This document shows positions 23,938-32,395 of a stretch of 36,287 nucleotides of DNA, in pieces. This stretch comes from an uncultured Sphingobacteriaceae bacterium (GTDB lineage: Bacteria > Bacteroidota > Bacteroidia > Sphingobacteriales > Sphingobacteriaceae): positions 1 to 36,287 of the forward strand of contig CAMPKC010000050.1 of NCBI GenBank assembly GCA_946887045.1, given 5' to 3'. Under the pieces are notes generated by a model. That model was given only the letters and a program-made list of their open reading frames with translations, made no database searches and was not told where the DNA came from. Position numbers and translations under genes: made by a program. Each line of letters begins with the position of its first letter. Position 1 is the first letter of the stretch.

Positions 23938-24900
23938 ATGAAAGTTGATTTATCAAAATTGGGTTTTGGCCTTTCGAGCATTGCCGGAAGCGGAAACTTC
24001 TCTCACCAGGAGAAACTGATAAGGACGGCTATTGATGCCGGAATTACTCATTTTGATGTAGCTCCTTATTATGGGTCGGGTGACGCAGAAAAGATTCTGG
24101 GCGATATACTGACCAGCTGTCCGGAAACGGTGACTATTACTACAAAGTTCGGTTTAATGCCCGTAGGAGGTGGCATGGGTGGTAGTTTGTTAAGATCGGC
24201 GTTACGGCCCATTTTCCGACGAATGAGTGCTTTGAAAAAAATCGCGTCCACCGTAGTTAGCAAAACTCATCAGCCAAAAGCTCTCAGCTTTAATAAAGGC
24301 GATCTGATTAATTCGATGGACGCGAGCATAAAAAAATTGCGTCGTCCTGTTGATGTGTTTCTTCTCCATGATGTAGAGGTTGAGCTGGCTCAAAATGCAG
24401 ATTTATTAGAAGAGCTGGAAGAGATAAAACGCAGTGCGAAAACCCGGCTAACTGGTATTTCGGGAACCGGCGATACCTTGCTGACAATGGTCAATTGGCG
24501 GCCTGAAGTTTATGAGGTAGCACAATTAGAGAACAGTTTAAAATGTCCTGCTCCTATAGAAGACTTAAAAAAATCAGGAGCTGATGTAATTACTCATCGT
24601 GCCATACAAGGCGGACTTGAGGAACTTCTTTTCTTGTTGAGGGCCAGGCCGACATTCAAAAATATTTGGGAGAGAGAAATTGGGATAGATCCGGCAAGCA
24701 GGGAAGATATTGCCAATGCGCTGATTGAACTTGCTATGCATGAAAACCCGGAAGGAACGGTTCTTTTTTCGAGTACCAATCCGGAAAGGATCCGGAAGGT
24801 TGCCGGCGTATTAAGTTCGCCTAAACTGGGGGCTGCTGGTTGCAAAGCTTTGCGTAGTGTTTTTAGTGAGGTTTACCTCCGAAAAGAAGAAGTGGCATAA
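23938..24900 (+). CDS. Aldo/keto reductase in the exopolysaccharide locus
   Basis: This 320-aa protein is a TIM-barrel NADPH-dependent oxidoreductase. The catalytic tetrad is visible: Asp40 and Tyr45 in FDVAPYYGSG, Lys70 in TITTKFGL and His144 in FLLHDVE. The start KLGFGLSSIAG is the usual first strand. A longer basic loop (about 75-120, GGGMGGSLLRSALRPIFRRM) separates strands 3 and 4. It is encoded between the glycosyltransferase run and a GMC oxidoreductase, all on one strand, so it may reduce a keto-sugar or another glycan precursor, possibly acting in sequence with the GMC enzyme. That pairing is inference; housekeeping detoxification is the alternative. Confidence 0.85.
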   Translation: MKVDLSKLGFGLSSIAGSGNFSHQEKLIRTAIDAGITHFDVAPYYGSGDAEKILGDILTSCPETVTITTKFGLMPVGGGMGGSLLRSALRPIFRRMSALKKIASTVVSKTHQPKALSFNKGDLINSMDASIKKLRRPVDVFLLHDVEVELAQNADLLEELEEIKRSAKTRLTGISGTGDTLLTMVNWRPEVYEVAQLENSLKCPAPIEDLKKSGADVITHRAIQGGLEELLFLLRARPTFKNIWEREIGIDPASREDIANALIELAMHENPEGTVLFSSTNPERIRKVAGVLSSPKLGAAGCKALRSVFSEVYLRKEEVA

Positions 24901-24935
24901 TAGTAAATAAATGAAAAGATTTTACAAATAGCTTA

Positions 24936-26546
24936 ATGTATATAGATTTTTCTCAAACGAATGAATTCGAATTCGAAGCTGACATTTGTGTCATTGGAGC
25001 AGGCGCGGCAGGTTTTTCTTGTGCTGTAACGCTATTGTCCTCTGGCTTAAAAGTGCTGGTTTTGGAAGGCGGTTTGAAAAAAGTGCATCCAAAAGCTGCT
25101 GAAATTCACCAGGGCGAGGTCGTTAATCATCCTCATATCGGGATTCACGAAGCCCGGGAACGAGTTGTTGGCGGCACAACCACCAAATGGGGTGGTCAGG
25201 CATTTCCATTTCTGAAAGAAGATTTTGAGGAAAGGACCTATATGAATATGAGTGGCTGGCCCATATCTTTCGAAGATATTGAACCCTATTACAACAAAGC
25301 AGAGGCAATTTTAGGAACCGATAATTTAGTGCCTTTTCAATACCGGCCCTGGAAAGATACAAGTATAGACGAGCCGCAGTTTACTCCCTCAACAATAGAC
25401 TTGTTTGTTACAAAATGGTGCAAGGTTCCGAATTTTGCTTTGCAGCATGGATATAAAATTGAACAATCCGAAAATGTGATACTGCTTCGTAATGCCAATG
25501 TAGTTGAGCTTCTACCGAATGAAGATTTAGATGCTGTTAAAGCGTTAAAGATTCGTTCGCTGGATGGAAGGGAAGGCATGGTGAACGCAAAATACGTAAT
25601 TGCTGCCGGCGGAGCTATGGAAACCGTAAGGCTTTTTCTTGCTTCTAAAAAATTTGGTAAAGCCGGGCTGGGGAATTCGGGCGGACTGGTAGGCCGTTAT
25701 TTTCAGGATCATTGCGCTGCTATCGTCGGGCAAATATATCCTGCTTCGAGAAAGCGATTTCATTCACTCTTTGACCCTTTTTATAAAAACGGATTTAAAT
25801 ACTTCCCGAGAATAAAACTTGATCCATCGTTTGCCAACAAGTCGAGCATACTGCACGCCTCGGCGCAGGTGGTTTTCTCTGAAAAGGAAAACGGAGTTCT
25901 TGATCAGGCTAAAATGCTGATCGGTTCTTTACGAAAAAAAGAATTGCCTTCAGTCAATATCATCAAGGCTCTTTTTAAACCTTCAGAGTTTTTTTCGATC
26001 GCGAAAGCAGCATGGCGATGGAAAGTCGATAACCGCGGGTCCTCATCAGACAGCGGTCCGATTTGGCTGGAAATTCATAGTGAACAGGAACCGGTTTACG
26101 AAAGTTCTGTTCAGCTTGGCCAAACTGTTGATGCCTTAGGGTTGCCTAGGATTCGTTTGGATTGGAAAATTTCTGATCTCACGGTTACTACGATAAAGAC
26201 CATGGCTGCTTTGGTTCGCGAGGAATTTAAAAGAACTGGTGTCGGCGAAGTGGTACTTGAGCCCTGGGTAACAGGCGAAACCGAAAAATCTTTGCGCTGG
26301 ATTACAGATACATTCCATCAGGCCGGCGGCTTGAAAATGGCCGGAAGCGAGCAAGATGGAGTGGTGGATTCATCCTGTAAAGTATTTGGGATTCAAAATT
26401 TGTATGTTGCCAGCTCTGCAGTTTTTCCAACTTCAAGTTTCTCCAATCCCACGATGACGACGATTGCCCTTTCTATACGGATTTGCGAATCTGTAAAGGA
26501 AAGGATAAAACACATTATAGAGAATCAAATTCCTGTTAATGGCTAA
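24936..26546 (+). CDS. GMC-family FAD oxidoreductase
   Basis: The 536-aa flavoprotein starts with an FAD-binding Rossmann motif (DICVIGAGAAGFSCA, Gly21-x-Gly-x-x-Gly) ending with the ribose-binding acidic residue in LVLEGG. GGTTTKWGGQAFPF is the conserved loop near the flavin. The C-terminal GMC domain has the catalytic His461 (TFHQAGGLKMAGS) and the final SSAVFPTSSFSNPTMTTIALSIR, with the His/Asn partner in SNPT. GMC enzymes oxidise alcohol groups of sugars or other alcohols. The gene begins 35 bp after the aldo/keto reductase and is followed by an acetyltransferase 11 bp later. There is no signal peptide, so it acts in the cytoplasm, plausibly oxidising a sugar hydroxyl before transfer. Confidence 0.88.
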   Translation: MYIDFSQTNEFEFEADICVIGAGAAGFSCAVTLLSSGLKVLVLEGGLKKVHPKAAEIHQGEVVNHPHIGIHEARERVVGGTTTKWGGQAFPFLKEDFEERTYMNMSGWPISFEDIEPYYNKAEAILGTDNLVPFQYRPWKDTSIDEPQFTPSTIDLFVTKWCKVPNFALQHGYKIEQSENVILLRNANVVELLPNEDLDAVKALKIRSLDGREGMVNAKYVIAAGGAMETVRLFLASKKFGKAGLGNSGGLVGRYFQDHCAAIVGQIYPASRKRFHSLFDPFYKNGFKYFPRIKLDPSFANKSSILHASAQVVFSEKENGVLDQAKMLIGSLRKKELPSVNIIKALFKPSEFFSIAKAAWRWKVDNRGSSSDSGPIWLEIHSEQEPVYESSVQLGQTVDALGLPRIRLDWKISDLTVTTIKTMAALVREEFKRTGVGEVVLEPWVTGETEKSLRWITDTFHQAGGLKMAGSEQDGVVDSSCKVFGIQNLYVASSAVFPTSSFSNPTMTTIALSIRICESVKERIKHIIENQIPVNG

Positions 26547-26557
26547 ATTTTACAGAT

Positions 26558-27130
26558 ATGCATAATCACGACACATTTACAGGGCCTTCTTTTTCATTAA
26601 AGAGCAGGATATCCAGAGCTATCTGGGGTTTAGTTGAAGGCACAATTTTCCGTCTGTCTCCCAAACCCATGCATGCCTGGCGGTCTTTTTTATTGCGTTG
26701 TTTTGGTGCAAAAGTTGGTCGGGGCGTTCATGTCTATCCCGGTGTTAAGATCTGGGCTCCATGGAATCTTGATCTTGGTGATGAGTGCGGTATTGCAAAC
26801 GGCGTGATACTTTACTCTCAGGGGAAAATTACGATTGGTCAGCGGGCTATTGTCTCGCAAGGTTCGCACTTATGTGCAGGAACACATGACTATACTAAAA
26901 TAGGTCATCCACTGATAACAAAGCCAATCCATATAGGCGATCATGCATGGGTTACGGCGGAAGTATTTGTTCATGCTGGTGTAACCATCGGCAATGGAAG
27001 TGTGGTTGGTGCCAGGTCTGTAGTCACCAAAGATTTACCGGCGTGGATGGTATGTTCAGGCCATCCATGCGAGCCGATAAAAGAACGAAAGATGGAGCCG
27101 GCAGAAAAAATAAAGCAATTAATATCATAA
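26558..27130 (+). CDS. wcaF: WcaF-like left-handed beta-helix acetyltransferase
   Basis: The 190-aa protein is a hexapeptide-repeat O-acetyltransferase. It opens with a WcaF-type segment (SRAIWGLVEGTIFRLSPKPM, AWRSFLLRCFGAKVGRGVHV) and then shows left-handed beta-helix turns: VYPGVKIWAPWNLDLGDECG, ANGVILYSQGKITIGQRA, HLCAGTHDY and IGDHAWVTAEVFVHAGVTIG with NGSVVGARSVVTKD. The likely catalytic His is in GTHDY. It would transfer acetyl from acetyl-CoA to a sugar hydroxyl in the repeat unit. The symbol reflects similarity to the colanic-acid enzyme, not proof of the same substrate. It lies in a tight same-strand run (11 bp before, 12 bp after). Confidence 0.88.
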   Translation: MHNHDTFTGPSFSLKSRISRAIWGLVEGTIFRLSPKPMHAWRSFLLRCFGAKVGRGVHVYPGVKIWAPWNLDLGDECGIANGVILYSQGKITIGQRAIVSQGSHLCAGTHDYTKIGHPLITKPIHIGDHAWVTAEVFVHAGVTIGNGSVVGARSVVTKDLPAWMVCSGHPCEPIKERKMEPAEKIKQLIS

Positions 27131-27142
27131 AAAACAGTAGTA

Positions 27143-27769
27143 ATGTTGACACAAGCGATACCCAAGTTTGGATGGACTTCTGCAGGTGCAGAACCGAGTC
27201 ATTCTTATTTATTACCCACTACCCTTAGGTTGCTGCATAAATATAATGTAGACTCTATTCTGGATATCGGTACAGGAAATGGCTCAAATATCCCATCATG
27301 GCAGTCTTGTGCAAAGCGTGTAGCTGCTATAGAGCCCGATGAGGAAGGCTTCAACTTTGCCCGGAATTATAATGGCGCTGAAGTTAAACAGTTCGGTGTA
27401 GGCGAACCAATACCCGAAGAATGGGAAAATGCTTTTGATGCGGTGATAAGCCTTGAGGTAATCGAGCACTTATTTAATCCGTCCGATTTAGTTAAAACGG
27501 CTCAGCAAACACTTGCCGAAAACGGCATAGTAATAATATCAACTCCCTACCACGGTTATTTTAAAAACCTGGCCCTGGCTTTAGCAGACAAATGGGATCA
27601 TCATCATCATCCCGGCAAAACAGGGGGGCACATTAAGTTCTGGACCCGCAAGTCGCTATCGGATCTTTTTATGCAGCAGGGTTTTAAAGAGCTGGAGTTT
27701 GAAGGCGTGGGGCGGCTTCCTTATTTATGGAAATCTATGATTATGGTTTTTCAGATTGACAAAAAATAA
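27143..27769 (+). CDS. SAM-dependent class I methyltransferase
   Basis: The 208-aa protein has the class I SAM-binding fold: SILDIGTGNGSNIPSW (motif I, about 33-48), the acidic end of strand 2 in VAAIEPDEEG, FDAVISLEVIEHLFNP (motif II, about 96-111) and NGIVIISTPYHGYFKN (motif III). A His-rich segment DKWDHHHHPG near residue 151 and FWTRKSLSDLF follow the pattern of UbiG/Methyltransf_23 proteins found in glycan clusters. It most likely O-methylates a sugar of the repeat, since it sits between an acetyltransferase and a glycosyltransferase gene; the substrate is inferred only from context. Confidence 0.85.
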   Translation: MLTQAIPKFGWTSAGAEPSHSYLLPTTLRLLHKYNVDSILDIGTGNGSNIPSWQSCAKRVAAIEPDEEGFNFARNYNGAEVKQFGVGEPIPEEWENAFDAVISLEVIEHLFNPSDLVKTAQQTLAENGIVIISTPYHGYFKNLALALADKWDHHHHPGKTGGHIKFWTRKSLSDLFMQQGFKELEFEGVGRLPYLWKSMIMVFQIDKK

Positions 27770-27773
27770 ATAA

Positions 27774-28661
27774 ATGATCTCAGTATTAATCTTAACAAAA
27801 AACGAAGAGCAAGACTTACCTTCTTGTCTGGCGTCTGTGTCCTGGTGTGATGATGTTCATGTTTTTGATTCATATAGTGATGATAGGACTACGGAAATCG
27901 CTATATCGGCAGGTGCCAAAATAACTCAGCGAAAATTTGATAACTGGTCGGCCCACCAAAATTGGGGTTTAGCCAATATTAACTTTAAATATCCCTGGGT
28001 GCTTTACATTGATGCCGACGAGCGCGTTTCAGAGAGTTTATATAATGCTTTGAAATCCTTCAACCCCGAAAATAGTCAGGCTGTGGCGTATAATATTTTA
28101 CGGAGAGATTTTGCATGGAATGGCACATGGTTAAAACATGCCCAGATTTCTCCTTATTATCTGCGACTTTTCAGGCCAGAGAAAATGCGTTACGAACGCC
28201 TGGTAAATCCGGTTTCTCTACCTGATGGACCCACTGCCAACCTGGATGGCTTTTTAGATCATTATCCGTTTAGCAAGGGATTTAAATTTTGGATTCAAAG
28301 GCATTTGGGTTATGCCGATCTGGAAGCTGCCACCCGGCTTAAGGATATAGAAGGCGGAACTTCTTTTTCTTTTAGAAAGGCCCTTTTTAGTAAAGACTTC
28401 AGCACCCGCAGGTATCATCAAAAGGGGATTTTTTACAAGATGCCAGGCCGGCCACTAATTAAATGGCTGTACATGGTTTTTGGACGAATGGCTTTTCTTG
28501 ATGGCTCTGCCGGTATAACTTATTCGACGCTGCAAGCCATTTACGAGTACTTTATCGTGTTAAGAACAAAAGAGCTGCTTACCGCTGCAAGAAGCGCCGG
28601 ACAAATTAAAACCCAAAACTCCGATGTAGCGAAGATAACTTATGTTCAAGAGAACATTTAA
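27774..28661 (+). CDS. GT2-family glycosyltransferase (WaaE/KdtX-like)
   Basis: The 295-aa protein is a GT-A enzyme of family 2: MISVLILTKNEEQDLPSCLA at the N-terminus, FDSYSDDRTTEIA (nucleotide-binding Asp), WVLYIDADERVSESLY with the DxD motif (about 81-83), and a later YRQRH-like segment FWIQRHLGYADLEA. This form, with the short DADERVS block, is common among lipopolysaccharide and exopolysaccharide GT2 enzymes. It ends the plus-strand run: its stop codon overlaps the stop of the convergent minus-strand gene within TTAA (28658-28661), so transcription from the two sides meets here without a spacer. Confidence 0.9.
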   Translation: MISVLILTKNEEQDLPSCLASVSWCDDVHVFDSYSDDRTTEIAISAGAKITQRKFDNWSAHQNWGLANINFKYPWVLYIDADERVSESLYNALKSFNPENSQAVAYNILRRDFAWNGTWLKHAQISPYYLRLFRPEKMRYERLVNPVSLPDGPTANLDGFLDHYPFSKGFKFWIQRHLGYADLEAATRLKDIEGGTSFSFRKALFSKDFSTRRYHQKGIFYKMPGRPLIKWLYMVFGRMAFLDGSAGITYSTLQAIYEYFIVLRTKELLTAARSAGQIKTQNSDVAKITYVQENI

Positions 28662-29740
28662 GGCATCAGTTTTTTAATTACCTGTTTAGATACATGCTCA
28701 AGCAATCCATACTTGCTGATTAGGTGGAAACGCAAACGTTCATAAGATGATCGGCGTTTCCATATCTTATATCGTTGGTAAACAGGATTTAGCAAAGTTT
28801 CTTCCCAGATTTTGGTGATTGTTTCCTGCGTATACAGTTGAGCTTTTTGAGTGCCATTATTGACCAGTTTGTTGTACAGGCCAGCATCGTTTTTTAAATT
28901 GAGGATGGCTTCCAGTGCTTCCCGACGGTTTTTGACCTTCAAATAATCCTCTCCGGGAACACCTACCTGCCGATAAGCAGAGTCCCAGCCTCCAATAAAA
29001 GGAATTCCCGCATGCCATGCATTAAAAAGTTTGCTGGGCGGTTTGTTATTGTATGGGTTTGAATCGAAGCTGCGGATTCCTATTAGAATATCTATGGTGC
29101 TCAAGTCGTGCCATGAATCATTAGAAAGCGTTATAAACTCAATCCCATGTGGTTCCAGCATTTTTTTCCAGATATCTTCTGTACCCGCCAGGTTTTTATT
29201 GAATGTTTGGCCAGAGTAAGCCACCCTTTTCACATCTTTTCTATCGGGATTTCTCTTGATCAATCCAGGTTGCACCCAGTGTGGGATGTAAGAAGTATTT
29301 ACCAGTAGCTGATTTTTGTTTTGTACCAGATGATAATGAGACCAATGCCGGCGCGGGTAATCGGCTTGCACACATACTATAAAATGATTGTCATTTCCTC
29401 TAAAATTTAACAAAGTATCGGAATGAATGATGTTGATGCAATCTTCCGAAAGTTTATTAGAGCATTGGAGTTTTAGCGATTTTAATTTGGAAAGGTTCAG
29501 GAAAGTTTGAAGACACCAGGTTAACTCCCCTTTAGCAAAAACTTTAGCCGCTAAGCCGGTGTTTTTTTCTACCATCTCCGATACAGAATCTAATTTTCGG
29601 TATTCTTCAATCTCGCCATCAGAATCATTTATAACAAAGTTAAATATAGGACCATCTTTAGAAGTCTTGCGGATCTCATAGTCATTGCCAATTTCGTCTG
29701 ACTTGTTTTTTATAGATTTTTTTGTGTCGGCACTAATCAT
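28658..29740 (-). CDS. GT-B-like putative glycosyltransferase, minus-strand paralogue 2
   Basis: The 360-aa product is a paralogue of the gene at 29744-30715 with about 40 extra N-terminal residues. I cannot place it in a named family, but it looks like a GT-B fold: VCVQADYPRRHWSHYHLVQN, YIPHWVQPGLIKRNPDRKDV, RVAYSGQTFNKNLAGTEDIW, a short strand IDILIGIRSF, and then KPPSKLFNAWHAGIPFIGGW leading to GVPGEDYLKV, the nucleotide-sugar contact region of GT4-like enzymes. It follows its paralogue by three bases, so the two form a small operon transcribed against the main locus. It probably adds a branch or terminal sugar. An interrupted or regulatory role is possible. Confidence 0.7.
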   Translation of the reverse strand: MISADTKKSIKNKSDEIGNDYEIRKTSKDGPIFNFVINDSDGEIEEYRKLDSVSEMVEKNTGLAAKVFAKGELTWCLQTFLNLSKLKSLKLQCSNKLSEDCINIIHSDTLLNFRGNDNHFIVCVQADYPRRHWSHYHLVQNKNQLLVNTSYIPHWVQPGLIKRNPDRKDVKRVAYSGQTFNKNLAGTEDIWKKMLEPHGIEFITLSNDSWHDLSTIDILIGIRSFDSNPYNNKPPSKLFNAWHAGIPFIGGWDSAYRQVGVPGEDYLKVKNRREALEAILNLKNDAGLYNKLVNNGTQKAQLYTQETITKIWEETLLNPVYQRYKIWKRRSSYERLRFHLISKYGLLEHVSKQVIKKLMP

Positions 29741-29743
29741 TTC

Positions 29744-30715
29744 CTAAAACTTTAATACGCTTTTTATTGCTTTTTTTACTTCGTGTTCTGCTAATCCTAG
29801 TCGTTGGTGTAAAATAAATTTTTTGCTTTCATCTGTGGGCCTGGCTTTCCATAACTCATATCTGTCTATTATAGGTCCGGTCAAAATCTCCAGCCATTCC
29901 TTAGCAATTGAATTTTCGTTGTATTTTTCAACTTTCTCTTTACTATTCTCTATGAGGCTGATATATAGATCCTTATTGTCGCGAAGTTTTAAAACTGCAT
30001 TTACCGCCTCCTCAGGAGTACTTGCTAAAAGGTAGTCGATGCCCGGAGTGCCTACTTGCAGAAAAGCAGAATCGTGACCGCCAATGAAAGGAATATTGGC
30101 ATGCCATGCACTAAAGAGCTTCGTAGGTGGTTTTGAATCATATGTTTGTGAATTAAAGCTCCTGATCCCGATCAGAACATCAATGTCTTTGAGGTCATGC
30201 CACGAACCTCCCGCTAGAGTCACAAACTCGATATCGTGAGGGCTAAATAAGTCTTCCCATGTCTTAACGGAACCAGCCAGATTCCCATTCAAAATCTCAC
30301 CGGCATAAGCTACACGTTTAACACCCTGCCTGTTTTCATCGCGTTTAATTAAACCCGGCTGCACCCAATGAGGTACGTATGATGTATCAGATCCTAACTG
30401 TTTTTGGTTTTGCACAATGTGATAATGCGCCCACCTTCTTTTAGGGTAATCTGCTCTAACACATACCAGGAATTGCGACGGATTCCCTTTGAGCTTTAGT
30501 AATTGATCAGAGTGTACGATATTTATCGAGTCATCGCATAAGGTGTTTGTGCATTTTAAAGATATTTTATTTTGTCGGGAAAGAATAAAATAGGTCTGTA
30601 AGCACCAATTTAAGTCGCCTCTTGTAAAAACTTTAACCGCATCCTGGGGGGGCATATTTAAGTAGTCTTCCAGATCTGCGTCTGTGCAATCAATCACAAA
30701 ATTATACATAGGCAT
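29744..30715 (-). CDS. GT-B-like putative glycosyltransferase, minus-strand paralogue 1
   Basis: This 323-aa protein starts MPMYNFVIDCTDADLEDY and shares the whole architecture of the downstream gene: RGDLNWCLQTYF, INIVHSDQLLKLKGNPSQFL, RADYPKRRWAHYHIVQNQ, VPHWVQPGLIKRDENR, RVAYAGEILNGNLAGSVK, DVLIGIRSFNSQTYDSKPPT and AWHANIPFIGGHDSAFLQVG. The middle HWVQPGLI..R and C-terminal KPPTKLF.AWHA blocks suggest a nucleotide-sugar-dependent GT-B enzyme. No signal peptide or membrane helix is seen. It opens a two-gene minus-strand unit, divergent from the flippase gene across a 170-bp AT-rich interval that must carry both promoters. Assignment as a glycosyltransferase is from motif resemblance and context. 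Confidence 0.7.
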   Translation of the reverse strand: MPMYNFVIDCTDADLEDYLNMPPQDAVKVFTRGDLNWCLQTYFILSRQNKISLKCTNTLCDDSINIVHSDQLLKLKGNPSQFLVCVRADYPKRRWAHYHIVQNQKQLGSDTSYVPHWVQPGLIKRDENRQGVKRVAYAGEILNGNLAGSVKTWEDLFSPHDIEFVTLAGGSWHDLKDIDVLIGIRSFNSQTYDSKPPTKLFSAWHANIPFIGGHDSAFLQVGTPGIDYLLASTPEEAVNAVLKLRDNKDLYISLIENSKEKVEKYNENSIAKEWLEILTGPIIDRYELWKARPTDESKKFILHQRLGLAEHEVKKAIKSVLKF

Positions 30716-30885
30716 TTTTATACGAAATTAGCAATTTGGATGCTTGATATTTACGATTTTAATAATTAAAATTAAATTCTACTAAAAGTATCGAATTACA
30801 TTAAAACACTTTCCGTGCTTTTATGTTTCTCGATTAATGCGTTTTTTAATTAAATAATTGTAATCAACAATTTATCACTACCAGG

Positions 30886-32250
30886 TTGGATAATACTTTT
30901 AAGAAAATTTTTAAAGCATCAGGAGCTTCAGCCTTTGGGCAGATTATTAACATCGTTAATCAGCTTATTCTTGTACCTGTTTATTTAAAGTTTTGGGGGC
31001 CAGGTTTATATGGGGAATGGCTGATTTTAAGCGCCGCACCGTCAGTAATTGCAATGGCCGGCGATTTGGGTTTTGGCACTGTTGCGGCAAACGAAATGAA
31101 CTTGTGCGTAGCAAAGCATAACCGACTTGGTGCATTAAAAGCTTTTCAAAATACCTGGATTGTTATAACCTCGTTTTCGATTTTCTTTTTCGCGATAGTA
31201 CTTGCAGCCGTAAGTTTCTTACCAATAAACGATTACCTTAATGTCAGGACTATTACAGAATTTGATTCGAAAATTATTCTCTTACTATTCATAGTTAATA
31301 TTCTGGTTATTCAGCAAAACGGACTTCTGCTGGGCGCATTAAGATCGGAGGGTAATTATGTAATCGGAATGACGATAGGTAATTTCAGCAGAATAGCAGA
31401 GCTGTCTCTCATCATACTAGCGCTCGCCTTTTTAGATGCCAGTCCCGTATATATAGTTTGTATTACCCTTTCAGTGTCAATTCTTGCTTCAATAGTTTAT
31501 AGACTGGTTCTATTTAAGCGAAGCAGATGGATTCATTATGGTGTCAGGCATTTTTCGTTATCGATGATAAAAGAGCAATTGCCCCTGGCTTTTTCGTTTC
31601 TTTCTTTTCCAATTACCCAGGCATTTTCTATCCAGGGAGCAGTAATTATCGTTGGTTCTATACTGGGGCCTGCGGCGGTAGTTATATTTTCTACTACCAG
31701 AACGTTTATGAACGTAATTAAACAAGTAGTTTCTACTATAAATGCGTCCATTTGGCCCGAGCTCACTACTGCATACGGGCAAGAAAATTATGATAAATTC
31801 AGAAAAATATTTATAACCTCAGTGCAGGTTCTTGCCGTTACTCTCATCTCTTTCAATGTTTTCGTATTGCTATTGGGCAAGCCTTTGTTTCTTTTTTGGA
31901 CAAAAAACAGAATCGAAGTAAGCGACACTTTCTTTTATTCCTTTGCGATGATAACGTCCATAAGTGCGATATGGAATTTATTTGGAATTGTTCAGGGTGC
32001 CACCAATCAGGCTAAAAAGTATGCGTTTTATAATCTGGTAAGTATTTCCATCTTAATAGGATCTGTAATCGTATTAAGTAAAATGATGGGGATGAACGGA
32101 ATATTGATAGCCATGCTGCTATCAGAATGCTTTATGTTATTATTCGTGATAAAAGATACCTTGAGTATTTTAAAATATAACTCGTTAACTGCCTTTTTAA
32201 GGCAGTTTTTAACTGTTCGGATAGGCGCGCTGAAAGCCTTTAATCCGTAA
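30886..32250 (+). CDS. Wzx-like polysaccharide flippase (TTG start)
   Basis: The 454-aa protein has 12 or more hydrophobic segments and a MATE/MVF-type polysaccharide transporter pattern: an amphipathic start with ASGASAFGQIINIVNQLILV, YLKFWGPGLYGEWLIL, and repeated six-helix halves. Such proteins flip undecaprenyl-linked repeat units to the periplasm, which matches the Wzy-like polymerases here. The start is a TTG at 30886, as the next in-frame ATG is deep in the second membrane segment. It is separated from the rest of the locus by the two minus-strand genes, so it has its own promoter. A terminator-like hairpin lies inside its last codons. Confidence 0.88.
   Translation: MDNTFKKIFKASGASAFGQIINIVNQLILVPVYLKFWGPGLYGEWLILSAAPSVIAMAGDLGFGTVAANEMNLCVAKHNRLGALKAFQNTWIVITSFSIFFFAIVLAAVSFLPINDYLNVRTITEFDSKIILLLFIVNILVIQQNGLLLGALRSEGNYVIGMTIGNFSRIAELSLIILALAFLDASPVYIVCITLSVSILASIVYRLVLFKRSRWIHYGVRHFSLSMIKEQLPLAFSFLSFPITQAFSIQGAVIIVGSILGPAAVVIFSTTRTFMNVIKQVVSTINASIWPELTTAYGQENYDKFRKIFITSVQVLAVTLISFNVFVLLLGKPLFLFWTKNRIEVSDTFFYSFAMITSISAIWNLFGIVQGATNQAKKYAFYNLVSISILIGSVIVLSKMMGMNGILIAMLLSECFMLLFVIKDTLSILKYNSLTAFLRQFLTVRIGALKAFNP
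32187..32210 (+). terminator. Rho-independent-like hairpin inside the 3' end of the flippase gene
   Basis: AACTGCC (32187-32193) pairs with GGCAGTT (32201-32207) around TTTTTAA, and the stem runs into TTTTT (to 32210). It has the stem-plus-U-tract look of an intrinsic terminator but lies 40 bases before the flippase stop codon. Confidence 0.45.
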
Positions 32251-32395
32251 GATAGATATCTGCGAATGTGCGGATTGCTGTAACTGAGGTTGAATATAGT
32301 GTAAGAAAAAACTCGCTTTTGTTCTTTGCTTTCGGCTCTGTACGTTAATTTTTCTCCGGGAAGGCTTGTTCCTGGCGAGAAGAGAATACTTTATC

